Origin: Aureibaculum sp. 2308TA14-22
Lineage (GTDB): Bacteria; Bacteroidota; Bacteroidia; Flavobacteriales; Flavobacteriaceae
Direction of reading: 5' to 3'
NCBI RefSeq assembly: GCF_040538665.1
Contig: NZ_JBEWXT010000001.1
Location: 2,072,501 to 2,136,500 of the forward strand
Length of the DNA stretch: 64,000 nt
Shown here: piece after piece, positions 8,868 to 15,213 of the stretch
Position numbering within the stretch: the first letter of the stretch is position 1
Layout: every line of letters starts with the position of its first letter
Translations under genes and position numbers: made by a program
Notes under the pieces: model-generated
Databases searched by the model: none
What the model was told of the DNA's origin: nothing
Seen by the model: the letters and a program-made list of their open reading frames with translations, nothing else

Positions 8868-8910
8868 AGCCCACCCCTCCCGATAGCCATCGGGACTCAA
8901 AAGGGAGTGA
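8868..8910. repeat. Intergenic hairpin repeat, copy 3
   Basis: GCCCA (8869-8873) is followed by the hairpin TCCCGAT-AGCC-ATCGGGA (8878-8895) and an AAAGGGAGTGAGA tail. The CCCGATAGCYATCGGG core is shared with the element at 58313-58370. The reverse complement reads ...GGGAGGGGTGGGCTCT, matching the tail of copy 2 at 8061-8079. Confidence 0.7.
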
Positions 8911-8980
8911 GAATTACTATGCCAAATTTGAGTATATTTATACTCGGTTTTATAATCATTAATAACAAAAACTTTTAACC

Positions 8981-9023
8981 GCCCAGTTAGGAGTTCCTTC
9001 CCTTTGGGAAGGCTAGGATGGGC
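8981..9023. repeat. Intergenic hairpin repeat, copy 4, before the dioxygenase gene
   Basis: GCCCA (8981-8985) and TGGGC (9019-9023) flank the hairpin CCTTCCC-TTT-GGGAAGG (8996-9012). The layout matches copy 1. It ends 8 bases before the ATG of the 3-hydroxyanthranilate dioxygenase gene, so it overlaps that gene's ribosome-binding region. Confidence 0.75.
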
Positions 9024-9031
9024 TTCTTACT

Positions 9032-9565
9032 ATGAGCAAATTAGTTTCTCCATTAAATTTTAAAGACTGGATTGAAGAAAACAGACATTTATTAAAGCCA
9101 CCAGTGGGTAATAAAGTGGTTTGGAAAGATGGTGATTTTATTGTGATGGTTGTAGGCGGGCCAAACAATAGAAAAGATTATCATTATAATGAAACGCCTG
9201 AATTTTTCTATCAAGTAGAAGGTGATATTGTTTTAAAAATTATAGATAAAGGCACACCTAAAGATGTTCACATAAAAGAGGGTGATATTTATTTGTTACC
9301 TCCAAAAGTACCACATTCGCCACAGCGAGGTGCAAATACCGTTGGTTTGGTAATTGAATACAAACGTCCCGAAGGTATGCGAGATGCCTTGCTTTGGTTC
9401 TGTGAAAATTGTACAACAAAATTGTACGAAGAAGACTTTACCGTAAAAAATATTGAAACGGATATGCCCGTAATTTTTGATAAATATTATGGTGATAAAA
9501 ATAAACGCTCTTGTCCAAATTGTGGAGCCATTATGGAGCCACCGAAGAAAGTGCAAATTGATTAG
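9032..9565 (+). CDS. nbaC: 3-hydroxyanthranilate 3,4-dioxygenase
   Basis: A 177-residue cupin that opens the ring of 3-hydroxyanthranilate with O2 to give 2-amino-3-carboxymuconate 6-semialdehyde (ACMS). The catalytic Fe ligands H51, E57 and H95 are present at the positions known from the bacterial enzyme (HYNETPEFFYQ and PPKVPHSPQR). The C-terminal rubredoxin-like iron site is complete: C124/C127 (FCENC) and C161/C164 (SCPNCG). Its presence marks the prokaryotic type. The product is taken by the decarboxylase encoded next. A hairpin repeat lies just upstream of the start. Confidence 0.97.
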   Translation: MSKLVSPLNFKDWIEENRHLLKPPVGNKVVWKDGDFIVMVVGGPNNRKDYHYNETPEFFYQVEGDIVLKIIDKGTPKDVHIKEGDIYLLPPKVPHSPQRGANTVGLVIEYKRPEGMRDALLWFCENCTTKLYEEDFTVKNIETDMPVIFDKYYGDKNKRSCPNCGAIMEPPKKVQID

Positions 9566-9620
9566 GGTTATTTGCTAAGGCAATCAAATTATAAATATAA
9601 ATTGAACTAACATTAAAAAG

Positions 9621-9640
9621 ATTCCCGCCTTCGCGGGAAT
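9621..9640. repeat. ATTCCC-N8-GGGAAT palindromic element
   Basis: The sequence ATTCCCGCCTTCGCGGGAAT forms a 9-base stem (ATTCCCGCC/T...) around a short loop. It ends 5 bases before the decarboxylase ATG at 9646 and would sequester the ribosome-binding region if folded in RNA. Its ATTCCC-N8-GGGAAT pattern equals the consensus of the neisserial dRS3 repeat. That is most likely convergence, as no other neisserial feature is present. Confidence 0.8.
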
Positions 9641-9645
9641 GACAT

Positions 9646-10734
9646 ATGAAACAAAAACGTAAACTACGTATTAACGGACATTCTCATTTATTGCCTTATC
9701 CAGAGGAAATACCCCAATACATGAAAGACAAAGGTATTTTTTGGGTGGATAAGGATAGAAAATTTATGCTTCAAAAAGATTGGAGTCGCCCCGTAACGGA
9801 CTCTAGCTTCTTTTTACATGAAAAATTGGCTTGGATGGAACGTTTCGATATTGACCATGCGGTAGTATTGAACTTGTCTCAATTATATGGTAATGGTTTA
9901 CGTGTTGAGGAAATGAAACAAGCTTTACGCTTTCAGAATGATTTTAATGCCAAAATACAAAATGAACATCCTAGTAAATTTACTTGTGGTTTTGTAGTAC
10001 ATCCGGGTTTTGTAAAAGGTGCTTGTTGGGAAATTGAACGCTGTGTAGAGCAATTAGGTATGCAATTATTGTGCTTACCAACTCATTATATGGACACTAT
10101 TGGTACTTGGCGTTGTATTTTTGACGAAGAAAACGAACCTATTTTTGAACTGGCAAGTCAACTGAATTTGGCGGTTGAAATTCATCCTTATGATGGTGAA
10201 AAGTTCATTAAATTAGAAAATACATCTTGGCGTTTTCATTTGATTTGGATGTTGGCCCAATGTGCCGATGCTTATCATTTTTTTACCTTAAACGGTTATC
10301 AGGAAAAATACCCTAATATGCGGACCTGCTTTGCCCATGGCGGACAGTTGGCTCAAATAAATTTAGGGAGACGTATCCAAGGTTTTGATGGCAGACCCGA
10401 TTTATTTGAGGGCAAACACCATCCTAGAAAAGCGGTTGGGCATAAGAACATATTCTTTGACACCTTGGTACACGATACGGGTTCTTTAAAGTTATTAATT
10501 GAAAACCAAGGAGCAAATCAAGTACTTATAGGATTAGACGACCCTTATCCTTTAGGAGAAATGGAAAGCGAAAAACAGTCTTCCTATCCTGGTAAAATAT
10601 TGGATTTGGCTATTGACCGAAACATTATCAATGAAACGGAAAAGGATGCTATGTGGGAAGATAATGTGTTGCAATGGTTGTATGGGGATGATCAAGAAAC
10701 TAAGGATAAGTTAGTTAATAGAATATTATCATAA
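9646..10734 (+). CDS. 2-amino-3-carboxymuconate 6-semialdehyde decarboxylase (ACMSD)
   Basis: A 362-residue amidohydrolase-superfamily decarboxylase. Metal-site residues seen are H12 and H14 (NGHSH), H180 (VEIHPYD) and D298 (GLDDPYPLG), with H231 in FAHGG near the active site. It removes CO2 from ACMS to give 2-aminomuconate 6-semialdehyde, which competes with spontaneous cyclisation to quinolinate. Together with the dioxygenase and semialdehyde dehydrogenase it completes the route to 2-aminomuconate. Full length for the family. The last base of its TAA is the first base of the following ATG. Confidence 0.95.
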   Translation: MKQKRKLRINGHSHLLPYPEEIPQYMKDKGIFWVDKDRKFMLQKDWSRPVTDSSFFLHEKLAWMERFDIDHAVVLNLSQLYGNGLRVEEMKQALRFQNDFNAKIQNEHPSKFTCGFVVHPGFVKGACWEIERCVEQLGMQLLCLPTHYMDTIGTWRCIFDEENEPIFELASQLNLAVEIHPYDGEKFIKLENTSWRFHLIWMLAQCADAYHFFTLNGYQEKYPNMRTCFAHGGQLAQINLGRRIQGFDGRPDLFEGKHHPRKAVGHKNIFFDTLVHDTGSLKLLIENQGANQVLIGLDDPYPLGEMESEKQSSYPGKILDLAIDRNIINETEKDAMWEDNVLQWLYGDDQETKDKLVNRILS

Positions 10735-11138
10735 TGGATTTCGACTATTTAAAAATATTAGTATCAGTTACTCTAGCAGTTATTGGTTGGTTAATTGGGC
10801 ATTATTTTACTGAAAGAAGAAACAAAATAAACAAGAGAAGAGAAATTTCTCTAGATCATTTAATTTCTGCATATAGAATTATTACTCAAGATGTTACTCA
10901 CAGAGAATGGGATGCTGACAGTAGAATAAAGTTTGAAAAAGTAATCTCTGAAATTCAATTATTTGGGACAAAAAAACAAGTACAAATCAGTATTGATATT
11001 ATAAATGAGTTTGCTAAAAATCGAACTGTGAATCTAGACATACTGATTAATAGTTTAAGAAATGATCTCAGGAACCAACTTGGTTTAGGGAAAATTAATG
11101 GTAACGTATTTCATTTGAGAACACAAGGTAATGAATAA
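10734..11138 (+). CDS. Small membrane-anchored protein of unknown function
   Basis: 134 residues with one N-terminal membrane helix (about 7-25, ILVSVTLAVIGWLIGHYF) followed by a basic stretch (ERRNKINKRRE), giving a cytoplasmic C-terminal domain by the positive-inside rule. The soluble part is helical, with no motif I recognise. The start overlaps the ACMSD stop by one base, so it is co-translated with the kynurenine cluster, although the amino acid composition suggests no enzymatic role. A strong hairpin follows the stop. It could be unrelated cargo; the operon position is the only functional hint. Confidence 0.7.
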   Translation: MDFDYLKILVSVTLAVIGWLIGHYFTERRNKINKRREISLDHLISAYRIITQDVTHREWDADSRIKFEKVISEIQLFGTKKQVQISIDIINEFAKNRTVNLDILINSLRNDLRNQLGLGKINGNVFHLRTQGNE

Positions 11139-11141
11139 AAA

Positions 11142-11170
11142 ACCTCACAGGTTTTGAAAACCTGTGAGGT
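11142..11170. terminator. Perfect hairpin between convergent operons
   Basis: Two 14-base perfect arms (left arm ACCTCACAGGTTTT) surround a single G. On the minus strand the stem is followed by a T-run (TTTTTTATT), making it a good intrinsic terminator for hppD. On the plus strand it ends the kynurenine cluster but lacks an immediate T-tract. It has the same centre design as the palindrome at 6079-6111. Confidence 0.75.
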
Positions 11171-11181
11171 CTAAATACTTT

Positions 11182-12342
11182 TTAAAGCGTTCCTCTATTG
11201 GCTTGTTCTCTTTCTATCGCTTCAAACAATGCTTTAAAGTTACCTACTCCAAAAGATTGAGCTCCTTTACGTTGTATTACTTCAAAAAACATGGTAGGTC
11301 TGTCCACAACAGGTTTTGTAAAGAGTTGTAACAAATAGCCCTCTTCATCTCTATCGATTAGTATTCCATGTTTTTTTAGTACTTCTACATCTTCATCAAT
11401 TTTACCAACACGTTCTAATAAATCGTCATAATAAGTTTCAGGAACGTATAAAAATTCCACACCTCTATCTCTCATTGCTCCTACCGTTTTTACAATATCA
11501 TTGGTAGCAACGGCAATATGCTGTACGCCCGGGCCATTATAAAAATCCAGATATTCCTCAATTTGCGATTTCTTTTTACCTTCAGCGGGTTCATTAATTG
11601 GGAACTTTATCCTACCATTGCCATTGGACATTACTTTACTCATCAATGCTGTAAAATCAGTGGAAATATCATCATCAGTAAAGGAAATAATTTGTGCAAA
11701 GCCCATCACTTTAGCGTAAAATTCGCACCATTGTTTCATTTCTCCCCAACCAACATTACCTACCATATGGTCGATAAATTTTAACCCTACGGGTTCGGGA
11801 TTGTAATGCGATTCCCATTTTTTATATCCTGGCAAAAAGATACCTTTATAATTTTTACGTTCCACAAAAATATGAACCGTTTCTCCATAGGTATAAATCC
11901 CTGAGCGAATAACAAATCCGTCTTTATCCTCCTCTTTTGTAGGTTTTAAAAAAGGTTTCGCACCTCTTTTGGTAGTTTCTTCAAAGGCTTTTGTGGCATC
12001 CTCAACCCATAGGGCAACTACTTTTACACCGTCCCCGTGTTTATTAATATGTTGATTGATGTGTCCTCCTTCTTCTAATGAAGTTGTAAGTACCAATCGT
12101 ATTTTATCTTGTTTTAATACATAAGAAACACGGTCTTTCATTCCCGTTTCTAAACCTGCATAGGCTTCCGATTGAAAACCAAACGCGGTTTTATAAAAAT
12201 GTGCGGATTGCTTTGCATTACCTACATATAATTCTACATAGTCTGTACCTAATAAAGGCAAAAAATCTTCGGCATCATCAAATATCTTTTTAATGCCGTA
12301 TTCTGTATTTTGTAAATCTGTTAAGTTCTTTATATCTGCCAT
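11182..12342 (-). CDS. hppD: 4-hydroxyphenylpyruvate dioxygenase
   Basis: About 386 residues from the ATG at 12342 (MADIKNLTDLQNTEYGIKK). An ATG at 12366 would add eight residues and overlap hmgA by 14 bases. Two vicinal-oxygen-chelate domains are seen: DYVELYVGNAKQSAHFYKTAFGF near the N-terminus, and FIDHMVGNVGWGEM with the first iron His. GVQHIAVATND carries the second His and FFEVIQRKGAQSFG the Glu ligand. GNFKALFEAIEREQ is the C-terminal helix covering the active site. It converts 4-hydroxyphenylpyruvate to homogentisate, the substrate of the enzyme encoded just upstream. The pair forms a tyrosine/phenylalanine degradation operon. Confidence 0.97.
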   Translation of the reverse strand: MADIKNLTDLQNTEYGIKKIFDDAEDFLPLLGTDYVELYVGNAKQSAHFYKTAFGFQSEAYAGLETGMKDRVSYVLKQDKIRLVLTTSLEEGGHINQHINKHGDGVKVVALWVEDATKAFEETTKRGAKPFLKPTKEEDKDGFVIRSGIYTYGETVHIFVERKNYKGIFLPGYKKWESHYNPEPVGLKFIDHMVGNVGWGEMKQWCEFYAKVMGFAQIISFTDDDISTDFTALMSKVMSNGNGRIKFPINEPAEGKKKSQIEEYLDFYNGPGVQHIAVATNDIVKTVGAMRDRGVEFLYVPETYYDDLLERVGKIDEDVEVLKKHGILIDRDEEGYLLQLFTKPVVDRPTMFFEVIQRKGAQSFGVGNFKALFEAIEREQANRGTL

Positions 12343-12352
12343 GTTATTTTCT

Positions 12353-13519
12353 TTAATGATTTTCATCTAACCACGACGTGTGGTAATCTCCAGTATCAAT
12401 TTTTAACGCTTCTTCGGTAACCATTAATGGTTTAAACGTATCTACCATAACGGCCAATTCCTCCGTTTTTGTTTGACCTATACTTCGTTCCATTGCTCCT
12501 GGATGTGGTCCGTGAGGAATTCCTGCTGGATGCAAAGTAACCTGCCCAATTCCAATGTCATTTCTACTCATAAAGTCGCCATCTACATAATATAATACCT
12601 CATCAGAATCAATATTACTGTGATTATAAGGAGCAGGAATAGATTGTGGATGGTAATCATATAATCTCGGTACAAAAGAACATATTACAAAGGCACTAGT
12701 TTCAAATGTTTGATGAACCGGTGGTGGTTGATGCACACGTCCTGTTATAGGCTCAAAATCGTGAATTGAAAATTTATACGGATAATTATAACCATCCCAA
12801 CCTACAACACTAAATGGATGATAAGCATATACATATTCGTGTATCATGTCTTGCTTTTTTACTTTTAGGATAAAGTCGCCTTTATCGGTAAAGGTTTCCA
12901 ATTCACTTGGTGGGTGCATATCACGCTCACAATAAGGTGAATGTTCTAAATGCTGGCCAAACCAATTGCGATAACGTTTGGGTGTATATATTGGGTGCTT
13001 AGATTCTACAATAAATAATCGATTATCTTCTGTATCAAAATCTATTTGATAAATCATTCCTCTAGGAATTACCAAATAATCTCCATATTTAAAATCGATA
13101 TTTCCTAAAAAGGTTCGTAGTTTTCCTGTACCTTTATGAATAAATAAAACCTCATCCGAATCCGTGTTTTTATAAAAATAATCTCTTAACGATTTTTGAG
13201 GAGCAGCCAAGGCAATATAACAGTCGTTATTTGCCAAAATTATTTTTCTACTATCCAAATAATCCGCTGTAGCACCAATATTAAAACCATTTAAGCTTAA
13301 TGATTTCATATTTTTTTCTACTGCTATTTTTGGAGATACGTCATACGATTTCAACACTTCTTTGACCTGAGTAGGCCTGTGCGTATGATATAATAATGAT
13401 GACATTCCGTCAAAACCAATTGTACCAAAGAGTTCTTCGTAATAGAAACTCCCTGAATCACTCTTAAAAATGGTGTGTCTTTTAGGAGGAATTTTACCTA
13501 ATTTATGATATCTAGGCAT
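12353..13519 (-). CDS. hmgA: Homogentisate 1,2-dioxygenase
   Basis: A 388-residue cupin-fold ring-cleaving dioxygenase acting on homogentisate to give maleylacetoacetate. Near the N-terminus are MPRYHKLGKIPPKRHT and ELFGTIGFDGMSSLLYH. The C-terminal metal-site region is NHSNIDSDEVLYYVDGDF and LHPAGIPHGPHPGAMERSIG, containing the His/Glu ligands. Slightly shorter than the proteobacterial enzyme, as usual in Bacteroidota. It is first in the operon with hppD. Fumarylacetoacetase and maleylacetoacetate isomerase are not in the window. Confidence 0.96.
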   Translation of the reverse strand: MPRYHKLGKIPPKRHTIFKSDSGSFYYEELFGTIGFDGMSSLLYHTHRPTQVKEVLKSYDVSPKIAVEKNMKSLSLNGFNIGATADYLDSRKIILANNDCYIALAAPQKSLRDYFYKNTDSDEVLFIHKGTGKLRTFLGNIDFKYGDYLVIPRGMIYQIDFDTEDNRLFIVESKHPIYTPKRYRNWFGQHLEHSPYCERDMHPPSELETFTDKGDFILKVKKQDMIHEYVYAYHPFSVVGWDGYNYPYKFSIHDFEPITGRVHQPPPVHQTFETSAFVICSFVPRLYDYHPQSIPAPYNHSNIDSDEVLYYVDGDFMSRNDIGIGQVTLHPAGIPHGPHPGAMERSIGQTKTEELAVMVDTFKPLMVTEEALKIDTGDYHTSWLDENH

Positions 13520-13549
13520 AATAGTTATGTTTTAAGTTGTGAATAAAAA

Positions 13550-13571
13550 GTTTACTAACTAGAAAGTAAAC
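13550..13571. promoter_or_regulatory. Inverted repeat GTTTACT-N8-AGTAAAC upstream of hmgA
   Basis: Perfect 7-base arms spaced by 8 bases lie 31-52 bases before the hmgA ATG. The 22-base layout fits a dimeric regulator's operator. If transcription starts near the -7 box at 13661-13668, the repeat lies inside a long leader instead. No regulator gene is adjacent, so its ligand is unknown. Confidence 0.4.
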
Positions 13572-13660
13572 CTCATTCAGGATTTCGTTTCATCAGAAAC
13601 TTAAGAAGTACTAATAATTCTGTAAAAGAAGTATGCATAGTATAAACTATTGTTCAAACT

Positions 13661-13668
13661 CAAAGGTA
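13661..13668 (-). promoter_or_regulatory. Putative -7 box for hmgA-hppD
   Basis: The minus strand reads TACCTTTG, an exact TAnnTTTG match. It would give a leader of roughly 135 bases before hmgA, unusually long beside other boxes in this window, and containing the GTTTACT/AGTAAAC repeat. Confidence 0.35.
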
Positions 13669-13700
13669 AGGAATATTTTTTAATAGTCTAAGGGCTAATA

Positions 13701-13937
13701 TTAATTAACACCAATAACCTCTTTAATCTGCGGAGCATATCTTTTGACGGTAGCCTCTACACCATTTTTCAGTGTCATTTGATTTACTGAACAGCCAGTA
13801 CAAGCACCTAACAATTGTACTTTAACTATATCATCATCAATAGAGATCAAGGAAATATCACCACCATCAGACTCTAAAAAAGGTCTGATTTCTGCTAAGG
13901 CTTTTTCTACCTCGTTTTTTAAACTTTCTGCTGTCAT
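13701..13937 (-). CDS. NifU-like C-terminal domain Fe-S scaffold protein
   Basis: 78 residues from the ATG at 13937 (MTAESLKNEVEKALAEIRPFL). An upstream ATG at 13958 would overlap the mrp gene by 17 bases and is less likely. The conserved FLESDGGDISL and GACTGCSVN with C46 and C49 (CxxC) identify the NfuA/NifU C-terminal domain. Through the CxxC of two monomers it binds a 4Fe-4S cluster for transfer to target proteins. It sits 4 bases after mrp, a pairing seen widely in Bacteroidota. The Fe-S-requiring 2Fe-2S subunit of the oxidoreductase at 20947 is one possible client, but this is inference. Confidence 0.93.
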   Translation of the reverse strand: MTAESLKNEVEKALAEIRPFLESDGGDISLISIDDDIVKVQLLGACTGCSVNQMTLKNGVEATVKRYAPQIKEVIGVN

Positions 13938-13941
13938 ACTA

Positions 13942-15084
13942 TTAATTTTTAATTGCACTACAACCCGCCATTGTTGTTATTTTAACCACTTCCGTTGGTG
14001 GTAAATCATCATTCCGTTTTACTAATTGCGTAACCATATTCTTTGTCAGATTTATAAATACATCTTCCAAAGGTGTATCGTTTTGCAATGCTACTGGATG
14101 CCCAGCATCACCTGCCTCTCTGATACTTTGTACTAAAGGAACTTCTCCCAAAAAAGTTGTATCTAAATCTTCTGCCAAATTTCTCGCACCATCCTTACCA
14201 AAAATATAATATTTATTATCAGGTAATTCTGCTGGTGTAAAGTAACTCATATTTTCAACAATTCCTAATACAGGTACACTGATGTTTTTTTGTTCAAACA
14301 TGGCTACACCCTTTTTGGCATCTGCCAAAGCGATATTTTGAGGCGTGCTTACTATTACTGCTCCGGTAATTGGAACGGCCTGTACAATAGACAAATGAAT
14401 ATCACCTGTACCAGGTGGCAAGTCAATTAGCATGAAATCCAGTTCGCCCCAATCGGCATCAAAAATCAGTTGATTTAAAGCTTTTGAAGCCATTGGCCCT
14501 CTCCATATAACTGCTTGATTGGGTTGAGTAAAAAATCCTAAAGACAGTAGCTTTACACCGTAATTTTCGATAGGCTTCATTTTTGAACGCCCATCTACAT
14601 TCACAGCAACTGGTTTTTCATCAGCAACATCAAACATTATGGGCATTGAGGGTCCGTAAACATCGGCATCCAACACACCTACCTTAAATCCCATTTTAGA
14701 TAATGTAATTGCCAAATTGGCCGTAATAGTAGATTTACCCACACCTCCTTTACCAGAGGCAACAGCAATTATATTTTGTATTCCTTCAATCTTCTTACCT
14801 TTTATAAGATTCGTAGGTTTTTTCTCAGGAGAAGGTGCATTCACTTTGACATTAACTTTAACATCAATTTTTTGAAAAACACGATCGTGAATGGCTTTCA
14901 TTATTTCAACTTCTACTTTCTTTTTAGCCTGTAAGGTAGGATTGCTAATAACTACATCTACAACAACTTCATTACCAAAAATTACTACATTTCCAATGGA
15001 TTTACTCTCCACCAAACTTTTGCCTTCGCCAGGTGCCGTTATGGTATCAAGAGCATTATATATATCTTCTTTGTTGAATTTCAT
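13942..15084 (-). CDS. apbC: Mrp/ApbC-family Fe-S cluster carrier ATPase
   Basis: 380 residues. Residues 1-85 are a MIP18/DUF59-type domain. From about 100 follows a deviant Walker A P-loop ATPase: GKGGVGKS at 111-118, DADVYGPSMP, and DLPPGTGDIHLS. It is predicted to bind and transfer 4Fe-4S clusters. The C-terminus contains MAGCSAIKN with one Cys; the CxxC typical of many Mrp proteins is not obvious at the usual position. It is followed directly by the NifU-like gene, supporting a shared role in cluster delivery. A TAtcTTTG box lies 32 bases upstream. Confidence 0.94.
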   Translation of the reverse strand: MKFNKEDIYNALDTITAPGEGKSLVESKSIGNVVIFGNEVVVDVVISNPTLQAKKKVEVEIMKAIHDRVFQKIDVKVNVKVNAPSPEKKPTNLIKGKKIEGIQNIIAVASGKGGVGKSTITANLAITLSKMGFKVGVLDADVYGPSMPIMFDVADEKPVAVNVDGRSKMKPIENYGVKLLSLGFFTQPNQAVIWRGPMASKALNQLIFDADWGELDFMLIDLPPGTGDIHLSIVQAVPITGAVIVSTPQNIALADAKKGVAMFEQKNISVPVLGIVENMSYFTPAELPDNKYYIFGKDGARNLAEDLDTTFLGEVPLVQSIREAGDAGHPVALQNDTPLEDVFINLTKNMVTQLVKRNDDLPPTEVVKITTMAGCSAIKN

Positions 15085-15116
15085 TAATCAGTCTTCTTTA
15101 TATTCATTCTAAATTA

Positions 15117-15124
15117 CAAAGATA
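15117..15124 (-). promoter_or_regulatory. Putative -7 box for mrp-nifU-like operon
   Basis: The minus strand reads TATCTTTG, an exact TAnnTTTG match 32 bases upstream of the mrp ATG. The -33 region has no clear TTTG. Confidence 0.4.
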
Positions 15125-15213
15125 GGGTATAGACTTTAATTAATAAAGAATTTTAGAAAAGAAACAAGGCCTGTGGAGTCAAGAGTCAAGACAGTTAGAC
15201 TAAAGCAAAATAT

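Noticed and set aside
9621-9640. Phage attachment site of the dRS3 type
   Set aside because: Only the short consensus matches; no phage genes are present.
13520-13700. Tryptophan 2,3-dioxygenase or another small gene between hmgA and the NifU-like gene
   Set aside because: No reading frame of useful length exists there; only a leader with an inverted repeat and a -7 box is seen.
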